Notes: generated from the letters alone by a model not told the origin. Positions 47,567-59,097 are shown, counted from the stretch's first letter. The stretch: DNA of 64,000 nt from Leeia oryzae DSM 17879 (GCF_000376945.1 NZ_AQXU01000023.1:186001-250000); one strand, 5' to 3'. Translations and numbers: made by a program.

Positions 47567-49381
47567 TTACTTCAGTTTGAAGAATGAAATATGCCCATCC
47601 AGAGTGTCGGCCTGATCAGCCAGCAACGATGAAGTTGCGGACAATTCTTCGGATGCAGACGCATTAGAGGCGGTGGAAATCGTAATCTGCCCGATTGCCT
47701 GATTCACCTGGGTAATGCCAATCGCCTGTTCTTGAGATGCGGCAGAAATTTCTTCAATCAGACTCGCGGTTTTTTCAATGGTCGGTACCATTTTTTCCAG
47801 CAGCTCGCCCGCGTATTGCGCCAGTTCCAGACTGTTGGCCGCCAATGCACCAATTTCTTGCGACGCTTCCTGACTTCTGCCTGCCAGGCGGCGAACCTCT
47901 GCCGCTACAACCGCAAAACCCTTGCCATGCTCGCCTGCGCGGGCAGCCTCGATGGCTGCATTCAAGGCCAGCAAATTGGTCTGGTAGGCAATTTCATCCA
48001 CAATGCCAATCTTCTTGGCAATTTCACGCATGGCTGCTTCGGTATTCTTGGTGGCCTGACCACTTTCTTGCACGTATTCCGCCGCCTGGGTTGCAATCTG
48101 GCGGGTAATCTGGGCATTTTCATTATTGGAGTTTACCGATGCCGAAATTTGCTCCATGGATGCACTGGTCTGCTCGACACTGGCTGCCTGTGAACTGGCC
48201 GACCCGCTCAATGAGTGGGCGGAGGAGTTCACTTCTTTAGCCGCATGTGTTATCTCCTGGCTCGCTGTCTTGATTTCTTGCATGGTGGCCGACAAACGGG
48301 TCGCCATCCGCTGCATCGCATGCTGCAAGATGTAAATCTCGCCTGCCTTGGCCGTTACCTGGACTTCCTGTGTCAAATCTCCGTTAGCCAGCCGGTCCAG
48401 AGACTTTGCCACGCTTGAAATAGGCTCACCAATGCGGCGTGCAATCCAGACCATGAGGGCCAGCCCCGCCAGACCCATCAGTAACATCAGTGCGATCATT
48501 TTCATCAGCATGGCCTGCACCGGGCCGGTAATTTCTGACTCTGGTAACTCCACCACCACATAACTGTTCAGTGTTGGCACATAAGAAGACGCCACAATAT
48601 GGTTACCATCCATGGCCTTATAGTGGCCAATGTTAAAGTCACCCGGTTGCAACAGGGATTTGGCAACGTCTGCCATGCCAGGCAAATCGGCCAGCTTTTT
48701 CTTGGCAATCAGCGAGCTGTCACGATGCACCAGAATCTGGCCATCGGCTTTGACCAGCATGGCCTGGCCCTGCTGACCCACTTGTACCTTGCGGATTTGC
48801 TCGGCCATGCGGGATGCTTTTAGCCCCAGACCGCCCACGGCTTCATTGCCTTGGGCATCTTTGCCCCGAACGTTGATGTACATCATCATTTCATTCGGGT
48901 TGGTTTGTGACGGGTCCAGATTCAGCTCGGACTCTGCACCACTTTTCAGAAAATTAAAGAACCACCCGTCACCCGGGTCACTTTCACTAACGGTTTTCAG
49001 CAATCCGTCCTGGCTGTAATAGTGGGCACTTTTGACTGACACAAACGATACGAAATCGGCGTTATTAACCTTCACCAAGGCTTTGCCATAGTTTTTCCAG
49101 GATTCCAGCCGCTCAGCCGGTTCTCCTGCGGCAATCCATTCATACAGCATCGGGTCATTGACCATGACACGAGAGGCAGACAACGGCCCCGCAATTTGTT
49201 GTTCGATCTGATTGCGAATGCTTGCCAAGGTGGCAGGCATTTCTGAGTTTTCAATGCGCTGATTGATAAAGTCATGGGTATTGGTATAAAAAACAAAAGA
49301 CGACGTACCCAAGGTAATAAAAAGAACCAACGAGATCGCGATGATCAGTTGCATCTTGATTGAATTGATTTTTAACTTCAT
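47567..49381 (-). CDS. Methyl-accepting chemotaxis protein, Cache-type sensor
   Basis: 604 residues. First membrane helix at about 8-30, a periplasmic Cache-type domain (about 35-280), a second helix (about 285-310), HAMP, and a full signalling hairpin with tip sequence [22 protein letters not shown]-like. Start 49381 has AGGG upstream; a start three codons earlier is possible. The ligand is probably a small organic molecule, not identifiable. It lies downstream of a strong terminator after cheW, so it probably has its own promoter. Confidence 0.92.
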   Translation of the reverse strand: MKLKINSIKMQLIIAISLVLFITLGTSSFVFYTNTHDFINQRIENSEMPATLASIRNQIEQQIAGPLSASRVMVNDPMLYEWIAAGEPAERLESWKNYGKALVKVNNADFVSFVSVKSAHYYSQDGLLKTVSESDPGDGWFFNFLKSGAESELNLDPSQTNPNEMMMYINVRGKDAQGNEAVGGLGLKASRMAEQIRKVQVGQQGQAMLVKADGQILVHRDSSLIAKKKLADLPGMADVAKSLLQPGDFNIGHYKAMDGNHIVASSYVPTLNSYVVVELPESEITGPVQAMLMKMIALMLLMGLAGLALMVWIARRIGEPISSVAKSLDRLANGDLTQEVQVTAKAGEIYILQHAMQRMATRLSATMQEIKTASQEITHAAKEVNSSAHSLSGSASSQAASVEQTSASMEQISASVNSNNENAQITRQIATQAAEYVQESGQATKNTEAAMREIAKKIGIVDEIAYQTNLLALNAAIEAARAGEHGKGFAVVAAEVRRLAGRSQEASQEIGALAANSLELAQYAGELLEKMVPTIEKTASLIEEISAASQEQAIGITQVNQAIGQITISTASNASASEELSATSSLLADQADTLDGHISFFKLK

Positions 49382-49531
49382 CAATAGCATCCCTAATAAT
49401 TTTTTGGTAAACCCGGTTTACCCATTTGAAACTGATGCTGCCTTCCGTTTGGTGCAGCTGATCAATCCTGATATGTTGCCGGCACGCAAAAACGGCCAAT
49501 GCTCGCCTTAAACCAAATAGATGCTTCCGCC

Positions 49532-49562
49532 AAAAAAGTGGTGCTCTTCTGCGAAGAGCACC
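49532..49562 (-). terminator. Intrinsic terminator after cheW
   Basis: On the minus strand arms GGTGCTCTTC and GAAGAGCACC with a 3-nt loop, followed by a T-run (complement of AAAAAA at 49532-49537). It lies between the cheW stop and the next receptor gene. Confidence 0.88.
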
Positions 49563-49579
49563 CCAAGCGGAGAGATACT

Positions 49580-50131
49580 CTATGCTGCAACTACTTCTGC
49601 GGCCTTTTCCAGCATGGCCATTTCTTCGACTGACAATACGTTTTCTACGCTAAGAATAATCACAAACTCACCATTCACCTTACCCATCCCGCGGATAAAG
49701 TCAGTACGGATATGTGCGCCAAACGCCGGTGGCGGTTCGATATCCTGTGCGGCAATTTCCAGCACCTCAGAGACCGAATCCACAATCACACCGATGTCCT
49801 GGGTCACCGGGTCTTCATCAGCACTACCCTCAACCTGCACCTCGATAATCACGATACAAGTACGTTTGGTGACTTCTGATGAAGGTTTGCCAAACCGTGA
49901 ACGCAAATCCACCACCGGTACGACCCGTCCGCGCAGGTTGATCACCCCGCGGATGAACTCTGGCATCATCGGTACGGACGTCAGGTGTCCGTACTCGATA
50001 ATCTCCTTGATATTCAGGATGCCAATGGCAAACATGTCGCCCCCCAGAAGGAACGTCAGGTATTGACTCTCCTCCGGCAGGGCTACAGCTGCCGCTGGTC
50101 CTTTTTGTTCCACTTTCACCAGTGAACTCAT
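49580..50131 (-). CDS. cheW: CheW-type coupling protein
   Basis: 183 residues. The core runs from YLTFLLGGDMFAIGILNIKEI to VNGEFVIILSVENVLS and includes GVINLRGRVVPVVDLRSRFG. It links receptors to CheA. It has AGGAG before the ATG and is in the cluster A operon between two receptors. Three cheW genes occur in the window. Confidence 0.94.
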   Translation of the reverse strand: MSSLVKVEQKGPAAAVALPEESQYLTFLLGGDMFAIGILNIKEIIEYGHLTSVPMMPEFIRGVINLRGRVVPVVDLRSRFGKPSSEVTKRTCIVIIEVQVEGSADEDPVTQDIGVIVDSVSEVLEIAAQDIEPPPAFGAHIRTDFIRGMGKVNGEFVIILSVENVLSVEEMAMLEKAAEVVAA

Positions 50132-50142
50132 GCCTGATACTC

Positions 50143-51918
50143 CTAGAAACGTGTAAAGTCAGATTCAGACACTGATGCCGCCGCCGTTGCGGAGGCAAAG
50201 CCGCCAATACTTGTTTTTGAACCTGATTTTCTGGCTTTGCGAACTTCCTGATGACCGGCAGACGATCCACTGTTTGAATTCACCTTAAAGAACGCAATCA
50301 GTTCTTGCAGTTGCTCTGCCTGGCTGCTCATCTCTTCTGCCGTAGCTGCCAGCTCTTCCGATGCTGTCGCATTCTGCTGGGTGATCTGGTTCATCTGCGT
50401 CATGGCCGTATTCACTTGTGTCAGACCAGTAGACTGTTCTTCTGAGGCCGCCGTAATTTCTTGCACCAGATCTGACGTACGGTTAATGGCGGGTACCATT
50501 TCGTCCAGCAACTGGCCGGCACGCTCTGCAAGTTGCACGCTACTGCCGGCCACTTCACCAATTTCCTGTGCCGCTACCTGGCTGCGTTCTGCCAGTTTGC
50601 GCACCTCGGCAGCTACTACGGCAAAACCTTTGCCATGCTCACCGGCACGGGCTGCCTCAATGGCAGCGTTCAGCGCCAACAGGTTAGTCTGGTAAGCGAT
50701 ATCATCAATAATGCCGATTTTGGCTGCGATCTGTTTCATGGCAGATACGGTGGCTTTAACCGCTTCGCCGCCCTGCGTGGCTTGTCCGGAGGCCTGTGTG
50801 GCCATGCCGTCTGTCACTTTGGCGTTTTCTGCGTTCTGGTGTACGGAAGCAGACATCTGCTCAACCGATGCGCTGGTTTCTTCCACACTCGCTGCTTGTT
50901 CACTGGTGGCCTGACTCAGGCTTTGGGCCGTTTCAGCAACTTGCTCGGATGAACCGGACAGGCTGTCGGCTGCACCTCTTACCTGACCCATGATATTGGA
51001 CAGGTTCGCTGCCATGGATTTGATGGCAACCAGCACACTGCCATGGTCATGCGCATGGGTGCTCACTTGCGTCGTCAGGTCACCCTCCGCAATTTTCTTG
51101 ATCACTTCTGCTGCATAAGCCGGCTCGCTGCCCAATTGGTTCATCAGCACGCGATACGTAATACCCAGCGCAAATACCAGAATGCCCAGCATCACGGCCA
51201 GACAGACATAGAGCGTGCCTTTCAAGGTGGTATTCTTTGCTTCTGCGGCTGCCACATCCCCGGATGTACGCTTGTCCAGCATCACGAAGAAGTCATCGAT
51301 CGGCTTCATGATCTTGGCTTTTTCCTGATGGTATTTCGCGTCATGCATCATGGCCTTGGCGGCTTCAACGTCTGCCGTTCCCGGCACAAACTTGCCGGTA
51401 CCGTCATCTACCAAACCTTTGCGTGCATTCATGGCAATGGTTTCGGTCTTGACCAGTGCATCAGATTTGGCCCCCGCTTCTGCCAGTTTGGCCAGTTCAT
51501 CGTCGGTAAAGCCGTTTTGTTTCATCAGATCCAGCAATGCAATCTGGTCGCCGCTATCCGGACGAGGTTTCTGGCCGTCTGCCGCTACAAAGTCCCAGTA
51601 AATCCGGTTGTAATCTTGCGGACGTGGCTTTTTACCGTTGCGGATGTCCAGAATGTCAAAATACTGCTGTTCATATTTGGGCTCGCCCGTCATCACGAAA
51701 GTACGAGCCAAGCGGGTCAGGTCATCCGAGCTCTGACGCAGCTCATCTGCCAGCTGGTAGGAGATGTAGCGATTTTTAAATGCCTGATTCAGTACATTGG
51801 TACTCTCGGCCAGTTGCATCTGTACCACCGTCATGATGCCAACCAGCACCACTACACACACAAATAGCGATACAAACATTTGTTTGATCGTCATCCGATT
51901 CGCAAATTTAGCAAACAT
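50143..51918 (-). CDS. Methyl-accepting chemotaxis protein, helical sensor domain
   Basis: 591 residues. Membrane helix at about 10-30, a periplasmic helical domain (about 35-235) with the motif [20 protein letters not shown], then a second helix, HAMP and a complete hairpin (tip [14 protein letters not shown]). The start at 51918 has AGGGAG 7 bp upstream. The sensor is of the four-helix kind seen next to this type of cheA. Ligand unknown. Confidence 0.92.
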   Translation of the reverse strand: MFAKFANRMTIKQMFVSLFVCVVVLVGIMTVVQMQLAESTNVLNQAFKNRYISYQLADELRQSSDDLTRLARTFVMTGEPKYEQQYFDILDIRNGKKPRPQDYNRIYWDFVAADGQKPRPDSGDQIALLDLMKQNGFTDDELAKLAEAGAKSDALVKTETIAMNARKGLVDDGTGKFVPGTADVEAAKAMMHDAKYHQEKAKIMKPIDDFFVMLDKRTSGDVAAAEAKNTTLKGTLYVCLAVMLGILVFALGITYRVLMNQLGSEPAYAAEVIKKIAEGDLTTQVSTHAHDHGSVLVAIKSMAANLSNIMGQVRGAADSLSGSSEQVAETAQSLSQATSEQAASVEETSASVEQMSASVHQNAENAKVTDGMATQASGQATQGGEAVKATVSAMKQIAAKIGIIDDIAYQTNLLALNAAIEAARAGEHGKGFAVVAAEVRKLAERSQVAAQEIGEVAGSSVQLAERAGQLLDEMVPAINRTSDLVQEITAASEEQSTGLTQVNTAMTQMNQITQQNATASEELAATAEEMSSQAEQLQELIAFFKVNSNSGSSAGHQEVRKARKSGSKTSIGGFASATAAASVSESDFTRF

Positions 51919-51989
51919 ACATTTCTCCCTGTAGTGAGACCATGACACTGCATTTATTTTTAAACATATTTATAATCAATGAATTACAG

Positions 51990-54224
51990 TCACTCTTTCA
52001 CGCTTGCTCTTGATGTTTCATGATGACTCTTGCGAATCATCTGCTGCACCAGACCCGGAATATCCAGAATCAGCGCCACCTCTCCAGTCCCCAGAATCGT
52101 TGAACCGCCAATCCCCCGGAGACGCTCAAACAGTTTGCCCAGCGGTTTGATGACTGTCTGGAACTCACCCAGCAAGGCATCCACCACCAGCCCGGCACGG
52201 GTATTGCCGTATTTCACAATCACAACACTCTCGCGTTTGCCCGTTTCGCCGGTGACTTCAAAGCTTTCCCGCAAACGCATGTACGGCAGAACCTCACCAC
52301 GCAGGCTGAAATAATTGCTGTCGTGGCCATCGTTGATGTTCTCTTCCGGCAGATCAACGCACTCAATCACCATATCCAGCGGAATCACGTAATGCGCATT
52401 GCCGACTTTGACCTGGAAGCCATCAATAATGGCCAGTGTGAGCGGCAGGCGGATACGGATGGTGGTACCGGCCATGTATTGGCTATCGATTTCGATATTG
52501 CCGCGCAAGGCTTCGATGTTGCGGCGGACCACATCCATCCCTACCCCGCGGCCAGAGATATTGCTGACCTTGTCCGCCGTCGAGAAACCGGCTTCGAAGA
52601 TCAACTGATAGACTTCGCTATCCGGCAGATCAATACCGGGTTCTACCAGGCCTTTTTCGATGGCCTTGGCCAGAATCTTGTCGCGATTAAGGCCCCCGCC
52701 ATCGTCCTGGACTTCGATGATGATGCTGCCGGAATCATGGTAGGCATTCAGACGGACTTTGCCCTGAGCCGGTTTGCCGCGTGCGGCACGGATATCTGCC
52801 GGTTCAATGCCATGATCAATCGAATTACGTACCAGATGGGTCAGCGGGTCGCCAATCTTCTCGACCACTGTCTTGTCCAGCTCAGTGTCGCCACCGGTGA
52901 TTTCCAGCTCGATTTCCTTGCCCAGATCTTTGGCGACATCGTGCACCACGCGCTGGAAGCGGTTAAAGGTTTCGCCAATCTGCACCATGCGCAGGTTGAG
53001 CGCGCTATCGCGTACTTCTTCTACCAGCCGTGACAAGGTGGATGCCGCCTCCAGCATGTCGGTCTGCCCACTGCGATGCGCCACAATATTGACACCGGCA
53101 CCGGCAATCACCAGTTCACCGATCAGGTTGATTAACGTATCCAGCTTTTCGGCATCTACGCGGATGGACTGCTGCTGGCGCGATTTGGCTTTTTTCTGCT
53201 GGATTTGCTTGTGCAAGGCGGCTTCTACCACCTCGGGCTGAACGATACCGGCTTGCACTACCATTTCACCCAATGGGCGCTTGTGTGGGTCCTGACTGGC
53301 GGAGTCGCCCTGCTCTTGGGCGGTCTGGTATGCCAGTACCGCATCCAGCTCCCGTTGGGTCAGCGTGCCTGACTTGACCAGCATCTCGCCAATGCGCAAG
53401 TCATCCTGCTTCAGGTTTTTGATAGCCTCCACAAAATCAGCCACCCGGCTGTGTGGGGGCAGAATATTGATCTTGCAGTCTTCCTGCACAAATTCGAATG
53501 CGGATTCGATCGTGGCTTTGTCTGCTTCGCTATGGAAATTCAGCACATAGGACATGTAGCAGGATTCAGGATCCAGCTCGGACAAGGCAGGCAAACGGTC
53601 AAAGAATGACACCACCCGGACGATGTGCCCCATGGTGCCGAGATAGCGGAAGATGGATAACGGATCCATACCGTTACGCAGTACATCCGTGCCAAACTCG
53701 ATGGAAATATGCCAGTTGTCGTTATCCAGCACATTGCCGCCCAGACTTTCCAGCGCCAGAGAGTCTGTCGGGTGGGCCGGTGCAGGATGAGATGCTTCAC
53801 CCGCAGGAGCCACCGCGGCCTGTGGGGTATCCGTCAAATAAACAGAAAGACGGGCCACCAGCTCGTTCCCCTTGCCTTGATCATCAGTGCTCAGGGTTGC
53901 ACCGCTCTCCTGCAGCTCTACCAACCGTGCGACATGGTCCTTGCAGTCAAGAAACAGACTGACCATGTCGGCATCCATCATCAATTGTCCGGCACGGACC
54001 TTGTCCAGCACGCTTTCCAGCACATGGGTGAATTCGACAATGCCATCCAGCCCAAAGAGCCCCGCAGAGCCTTTGATGGTATGTGCCGCGCGGAAAATGG
54101 CATTGATGGTTTCGCTACGGTCTTCTTCTGCCAGGGCCGGAATGGCCAACAGGCGGTCTTCCATTTCCTGCAATAGCTCATGGCTTTCGGCAAAGAATGT
54201 CTGCAGGGCTTCTTCCATACTCAT
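51990..54224 (-). CDS. cheA: Chemotaxis histidine kinase CheA, cluster A, with MshEN-like insert
   Basis: 744 residues. P1 domain with phospho-accepting His48 (FRAAHTIKGSAG), an unusual middle domain (about 170-255), then two 24-residue motifs (277-300 and 317-340), dimerisation P3, P4 ATPase (HLVRNSIDHGIEP, GRGVGMDVVRRN) and C-terminal CheW-like P5 (about 600-735). The two motifs look like the MshEN c-di-GMP-binding motif. The start follows AAGGAT. It phosphorylates CheY at 54578-54949, probably. Confidence 0.95.
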   Translation of the reverse strand: MSMEEALQTFFAESHELLQEMEDRLLAIPALAEEDRSETINAIFRAAHTIKGSAGLFGLDGIVEFTHVLESVLDKVRAGQLMMDADMVSLFLDCKDHVARLVELQESGATLSTDDQGKGNELVARLSVYLTDTPQAAVAPAGEASHPAPAHPTDSLALESLGGNVLDNDNWHISIEFGTDVLRNGMDPLSIFRYLGTMGHIVRVVSFFDRLPALSELDPESCYMSYVLNFHSEADKATIESAFEFVQEDCKINILPPHSRVADFVEAIKNLKQDDLRIGEMLVKSGTLTQRELDAVLAYQTAQEQGDSASQDPHKRPLGEMVVQAGIVQPEVVEAALHKQIQQKKAKSRQQQSIRVDAEKLDTLINLIGELVIAGAGVNIVAHRSGQTDMLEAASTLSRLVEEVRDSALNLRMVQIGETFNRFQRVVHDVAKDLGKEIELEITGGDTELDKTVVEKIGDPLTHLVRNSIDHGIEPADIRAARGKPAQGKVRLNAYHDSGSIIIEVQDDGGGLNRDKILAKAIEKGLVEPGIDLPDSEVYQLIFEAGFSTADKVSNISGRGVGMDVVRRNIEALRGNIEIDSQYMAGTTIRIRLPLTLAIIDGFQVKVGNAHYVIPLDMVIECVDLPEENINDGHDSNYFSLRGEVLPYMRLRESFEVTGETGKRESVVIVKYGNTRAGLVVDALLGEFQTVIKPLGKLFERLRGIGGSTILGTGEVALILDIPGLVQQMIRKSHHETSRASVKE
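53205..53396 (-). other. Tandem MshEN-like motif inside CheA
   Basis: Residues 277-300 begin RIGEMLVKSGTLTQRELDAV and end with LAYQ; residues 317-340 begin PLGEMVVQAGIVQPEVVEAA and end with LHKQ. Both follow the RLGxxLxxxG...L...L..Q spacing of MshEN. The spacer is 16 rather than 23 residues and the Arg is missing in the second copy. Confidence 0.55.
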
Positions 54225-54245
54225 ATCGGGTATCCTTGCAACAGC

Positions 54246-54554
54246 TTAATTGGAGGAAATCACAACCGGGTCACCAAACACATGAGTGAGATTGCACAGG
54301 TCCATCACATCCAGCACGGGCGCCGAATGGTGAACCAGCGTCAAATCACCACCTTTGGACTGGCAGGTCAGTTTGGCGGCCAGTAACAGTTGCAGTCCGG
54401 CAGTATCAATCTCGCTTACCTCTGCCAGGTCAATCTCCAGCCGCGGAGATGTTTCCAGCCGGGCAAGCAACTGCTCACGAATCGCCGCTGCGGTAAAAAT
54501 GTTGACCTCGCCCGATAATTGCAGCGGACCTGCCTCTGGGATGCCGTGCGTCAT
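54246..54554 (-). CDS. STAS-domain protein in chemotaxis cluster
   Basis: 102 residues from ATG 54554 (AGGAG 6 bp upstream). The phospho-acceptor position is a threonine (EIDTAGLQLLLAAK, Thr51) instead of serine. It stands between cheY and cheA. STAS proteins of this place are common in beta- and gammaproteobacterial chemotaxis gene sets but their partner is not clear. Confidence 0.85.
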   Translation of the reverse strand: MTHGIPEAGPLQLSGEVNIFTAAAIREQLLARLETSPRLEIDLAEVSEIDTAGLQLLLAAKLTCQSKGGDLTLVHHSAPVLDVMDLCNLTHVFGDPVVISSN

Positions 54555-54577
54555 GAGAAACTCCTGTGCTTGCGTGA

Positions 54578-54949
54578 TCAAGGCTGAATCAGTTTGGAGA
54601 CTGCACTAATCATTTGGTCGGGTTTGAAGGGTTTCACCACCCAGGCTTTCACGCCGGCTGCCTGCCCTTTGGACTTCATGTCATCACCAGACTCGGTCGT
54701 CAGCATGATGACAGGGGTGAATTTGTATTCCGGTTTCTTTTTCAGTTCTTGCACAAAGCTGATGCCATCCATATTGGGCATATTCACGTCACTGATCACC
54801 AGATTGATCTTCTGACCGGTCAGCTTTGATAGTGCGTCTTTACCGTCGCAGCCCTCCAGTACATCGTAACCGGCGCCTTTCAAGGCAATGGAAACCACTT
54901 GTCTCAGAGATGCAGAATCATCAACGACCATGATCACTTTGTTCGCCAT
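54578..54949 (-). CDS. cheY: CheY-type response regulator
   Basis: 123 residues, receiver domain only. Acidic pair Asp10/Asp11, phospho-acceptor Asp54 in LVISDVNMPNM, and lysine in WVVKPFKPDQM. GGAGC stands before the ATG. It is probably phosphorylated by the adjacent CheA and acts on the flagellar motor, though a motor-independent role is possible. Confidence 0.93.
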   Translation of the reverse strand: MANKVIMVVDDSASLRQVVSIALKGAGYDVLEGCDGKDALSKLTGQKINLVISDVNMPNMDGISFVQELKKKPEYKFTPVIMLTTESGDDMKSKGQAAGVKAWVVKPFKPDQMISAVSKLIQP

Positions 54950-54960
54950 ACGGGTTGCTC

Positions 54961-56160
54961 CTAAAAGAAAGTAATTTCGTCAGTGTCGTCCGCGACCGCA
55001 GTAGTCACTGACTTGCCATGGTTCTGGTGCTCTTCCACCGTGGCATAAGACTGCTCAAGCTCATGAATCAGCCCGGACCAATCAATGGCTTGCAGCTGGC
55101 CGCTTTGTTCATAGGCCTGCTCGCTTTGTTTGAGATACGCAGGAAAACTGTGAATGTTGTCGCGCACGTGGCACAAAATCTGGCTGACACGGTCCTGAAA
55201 CTGCAACCCGACCAGCAATTCTGATATTTGCACCTGAATTTGCTGACTATTGTTCCGCAGCATGGAGGTGGCTTCCAGCAGCCCGCTGGTCACGCCTTGG
55301 AAGTCTCCCAGCACATCATGAATGGACACTTCGGCAGCCTGGATGGATGCACCGGCACTGGCGGCCGATTGCTCGGCGGAGGCAAACGTGGCGCTAATGG
55401 CTTTGCTGATCACCTCGGTGGTTTCAGTAATGCGCCGCCCGGTATCGCCTGACAGGTTGGACAGCTTGCGAACTTCATCTGCAACCACCGCAAATCCGCG
55501 CCCCGCCTCTCCCGCACGTGCCGCTTCAATGGCCGCATTCAGGGCCAGCAAGTTGGTCTGGTCAGCAATGCTGGCCACAGAAGCCGCCATGTCTTTCAAC
55601 TGGTCGATGTATTGCACCAGCGATTTAACCTCTGCCAGCATGGCATCACCCTGGTTAAAGGATTCACGCAGCAGGGCCAACACAGACTTCAGCTTGTCTT
55701 CACTGCGCGCAAAGAGCTCGGACAGGTCATTACCGTCATTCCGGTTAATCAGCGCAGACGAATTCACTTCGCTCAGCTTTTGTACAACCCCGGCGAAATG
55801 GTTGGTCAGATCAATAATGGCCGCCTCACTGATGTGCCGTCCGGATTCGATCTGTTTGCTCCAGATGCTGGTCACCTGGTCTTCAACCCGGCCAAGACCC
55901 GCGAGAAACGCTTTAACCTCGGTAACATGCAGTTCATGCTGACTCTGCACGCTTTGATCTGCTTGCCAGGTTTTCCAGCGCGTTAACTGCCGGTGCAATA
56001 GCCAGCCGCTCACACCAGCTGCCATTAGGGCGACGGCGGCAATGGCGGCAAACCGGGTAGTCAACGGTAACAGCATTGCCATAGTGGCCAGGACTGCCAC
56101 CACAGGGGGTAGCATGTATGCCAAGATGCCAGGCAGCGAGAAAGTTTTTTCTGAGGTCAT
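54961..56160 (-). CDS. Short membrane chemoreceptor-like protein
   Basis: 399 residues from ATG 56160 (an upstream TTG is less likely). Two membrane helices close together (about 12-55), no periplasmic sensor, no HAMP-type module, and a signalling hairpin with [22 protein letters not shown]-like tip. The C-terminus ends in DDTDEITFF, a pattern of this receptor-like family. It heads cluster A, 11 bp before cheY, and may sense an internal or membrane signal. Confidence 0.88.
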   Translation of the reverse strand: MTSEKTFSLPGILAYMLPPVVAVLATMAMLLPLTTRFAAIAAVALMAAGVSGWLLHRQLTRWKTWQADQSVQSQHELHVTEVKAFLAGLGRVEDQVTSIWSKQIESGRHISEAAIIDLTNHFAGVVQKLSEVNSSALINRNDGNDLSELFARSEDKLKSVLALLRESFNQGDAMLAEVKSLVQYIDQLKDMAASVASIADQTNLLALNAAIEAARAGEAGRGFAVVADEVRKLSNLSGDTGRRITETTEVISKAISATFASAEQSAASAGASIQAAEVSIHDVLGDFQGVTSGLLEATSMLRNNSQQIQVQISELLVGLQFQDRVSQILCHVRDNIHSFPAYLKQSEQAYEQSGQLQAIDWSGLIHELEQSYATVEEHQNHGKSVTTAVADDTDEITFF

Positions 56161-56512
56161 AGCCAATTCAAAAAAGAGGTTATTAGCTGCGGGTTAATTC
56201 AAACAAGAACGCGGATGCCATTATCATTTCATGGTGGCGTGTATTTTCATGAAACACCACCATATAGTTCTATTTCCGAACAAAATAACATCGCAATATT
56301 GAGAAAGCTAAAGTAAGCTTAAAAACACCGTGGATTTTGCTTAAATCGCTACGTATTTTTACCAGGTGTTGTTTCCAGCAAACGGGTTATGCAGATACCT
56401 GGCAGGACATTGCATAATGTTTGCAGGTAGAGAGGGGTTCTGATCAGTGATCAGCAGATATCAGCTGCACACATTGGCTCATGTGCGTTGGGCACAGCAA
56501 AATGCATATAAA
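56161..56512. other. Intergenic region between chemotaxis clusters
   Basis: About 350 bp, AT-rich, carrying the promoter of cluster A. It includes an inverted repeat ATGGTGG...CCACCAT (56231-56262) and CTGATCA/TGATCAG (about 56440-56455). No clear sigma-28 or sigma-54 element was recognised. Confidence 0.45.
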
Positions 56513-56550
56513 AAAAGAGGCTGCAATCAGAACGATTCGCAGCCTCTTTT
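56511..56550 (-). terminator. Intrinsic terminator at the end of cluster B
   Basis: Arms AAAAGAGGCTGC (56513-56524) and GCAGCCTCTTTT (56539-56550) with a 14-nt loop. On the minus strand the hairpin is followed by a T-run, 37 bp after the cheW stop. Confidence 0.85.
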
Positions 56551-56586
56551 ATGCGCAAAAATGCGCATCACACAGCCCAAGCACCG

Positions 56587-57096
56587 TTAACTCACTACAG
56601 CCCCGGAATTATTTGCGACTGACTCAACCAGCATCATTTCTCCGCTACTCATCAGCTTTTCGATATCCGTCAGGATGATCATATGCTCATCCACGGTAGC
56701 AAGGCCTTGAATATATTCGGTATTCATCACGGCGCCAAACTCTGGTGCCGGCCGGATCTGTTCCGGGGTCATGGTCATGACATCCGATACCCCGTCTACC
56801 ACAATGCCGATCACGCGATTCGCCACGTTCAGAATGATCACCACGGTAAACTGGTCGTAGGTAGCACGCCCCAGTTTAAACTTGATACGCAAATCCACGA
56901 TCGGCACAATCAGGCCACGCAGATTGATCACCCCTTTGATAAAGTCTGGCGAATTGGCAATGCTGGTCACGGCCGCATACCCTCTGATTTCCTGCACCTT
57001 CAGAATATCCAGCCCGTACTCTTCCTTGCCCAGGGTAAACACCAGATATTCATTACTGGCGTTGACGGGTTCTGCCTGTGAAGTTGTATCCATCAT
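56587..57096 (-). CDS. cheW: CheW-type coupling protein
   Basis: 169 residues from ATG 57096, with AAGGAAAA upstream. Core from [21 protein letters not shown] through [19 protein letters not shown]. It is closely related to the cheW at 61238-61723 of the same cluster, which suggests duplication. Last gene of cluster B. Confidence 0.93.
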   Translation of the reverse strand: MMDTTSQAEPVNASNEYLVFTLGKEEYGLDILKVQEIRGYAAVTSIANSPDFIKGVINLRGLIVPIVDLRIKFKLGRATYDQFTVVIILNVANRVIGIVVDGVSDVMTMTPEQIRPAPEFGAVMNTEYIQGLATVDEHMIILTDIEKLMSSGEMMLVESVANNSGAVVS

Positions 57097-57197
57097 TTTT
57101 CCTTCATCACTGCAACGTATGTCATGGTCGCCCGTTGGGGAATACATCCGCCGAGCAACCATGCTTCACCAGCGCCATCGTTACGAAACGCAGCGGC

Positions 57198-59044
57198 TCA
57201 AAACTCTTGCCAGTCATCATCTCCCTGACTGGCAAATGAAGTCACCGGGCTTGTCTGCCGTACGGGACGCGACAAGGCTGACGATACGGACCTTGCCACT
57301 GGCGCTTTGACTTGCCGAATGTTCCGGCCGCCCGTCTGGCTGTCTTGCAGCAGGAACGATTTGACCATTTCTGACAGCGATTGGGACTGTTCTTGCAAGC
57401 TTTCTGCCGCTGCAGCCGCCTGTTCTACCAGGGCTGCGTTTTGCTGGGTTGCATCATCAAGCTGGGTGATGGTCTGGTTCACCTGTTCGATACCCGTGCT
57501 TTGCTCATGGCTAGCAGCCGAAATTTCGGACATGATGTCCGTCACGCGTTTAACCGCGGTCACCACCTCTTCAATGGTTTTACCGGCTTCATCCACCAGT
57601 TTGGCCCCGGTTGCCGTTTTCTCGACCGAGTTCCCGATCAGGTCTTTGATTTCTTTGGCCGCAGCAGCAGAACGCTGGGCCAGCGTCCGCACTTCTGATG
57701 CCACCACCGCAAACCCGCGCCCCTGCTCGCCGGCCCGGGCGGCTTCTACCGCCGCATTCAAAGCCAGAATGTTGGTCTGGAAGGCAATGCCGTCAATCAC
57801 GCTGATAATGTCCACCACCTTCTTGGAGGCCGTGGTAATGTCATCCTGGTATGCACAACCTGGCTTACCACTACCCCGCCGCGGACCGCAATGTCAGATG
57901 CACCTTTGGCCAGCGTATTGGCCTGACGGGCATTTTCTGCATTCTGTTTCACGGTACCGGTCAGTTCTTCCATGCTGGAGGCGGTTTCTTCCAGACTAGC
58001 GGCCTGCTCTTCAGTCCGCTGGCTCAGGTTCTGGTTACCGATAGAGATTTCACTGGCAGCGCTATCCACCGAAACCGCCGCTTCCTGCACCTCCAGAATT
58101 ACCTGGCTCATGCTGTCCAGCAAATCATTGATGCCCGTACACAAAGTTGCCACCGGGCCAGAAATGCCCTGCATGTCTACCCGCAAAGACAAATCGTTAT
58201 TCTTGGCAGCCGACACCACGCGCAATGACTTCTCGACTGCATTTTCCAGCACCTGCGCAGCCAGTACCTGCTCGGTCACATCCGTAGCGTATTTCACCAC
58301 CTTGAATGGTCGGCCATTCAAATCCATGATCGGGTTATAGCTGGCCTGAATCCAGACTTCCTTGCCGTGCTTGCCAATGCGCTTATAGCGTGCGGCCTGA
58401 TATTCACCACGTCCGAGTTTTTCCCAGAACTGGCGGTATTCGGCCGAGTTTTTCATGCTTTCTTCAACAAACATGCTGTGATGCCGGCCCTTGACCTCAT
58501 GGGACTCGTAACCCAGAGCATTCAGAAAATTGTCATTCGCCTCGATGATGGTGCCATCCAGATTAAACGAAATCACCGCTTCTGACTTGCGAATGGCTTC
58601 CAGCTGTCCGGCGTTGTCCACTTCGGTCATTTTGGCTGCGGTAATGTCCGTGGCAAACTTGATGACCTTGACCGGTTTACCCTGTTCATCAAATACCGGG
58701 TTATAACTGGCCTGAATCCAGACTTCTTTGCCCGTTTTGGTAATGCGCTTAAACTGGGTTGCCGTAAATTCACCCTGCCTTAAACGGTCCCAAAACTGGC
58801 GATATTCGTTGGAGTTCCGGTAATTGGCATCCACAAAAATGCCATGGTGCTTGCCTTGAATTTCTGCCTGCGTATATCCCATCAGGGTCAGAAAATTGTC
58901 ATTTGCTTCGATGATGGTGCCATCCAGCTTAAACTCGATAATGGCCTGCACCTTGTTCAATGCCCGGATCACGGCTTCTGCATTGCTCAGTCTTGCCTGA
59001 ATCTCTGCTGTTTTTCCACCAAACATGTTATTAAATAATGCCAT
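57198..59044 (-). pseudogene. PAS-PAS methyl-accepting chemotaxis protein, split by a frameshift
   Basis: Start 59044 has AAAGGAG upstream. Two PAS domains (about 20-140 and 145-260, each with ASYNP and IEANDNFL) without membrane helices precede the signalling domain. The frame changes at about 57846: VVSQVVHT is followed by garbage, while another frame begins [31 protein letters not shown] and runs to the end at 57198. One missing base in the first frame (ACC A|G GAT) would restore [18 protein letters not shown]. The receptor would be cytoplasmic and Aer-like in its PAS parts. Whether the frameshift is real cannot be told from the sequence. Confidence 0.85.
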
Positions 59045-59097
59045 GATCCAACTCCTTTAAATTGCTTTAAATGTAGGCAACACAAAACCCTGCCCTA

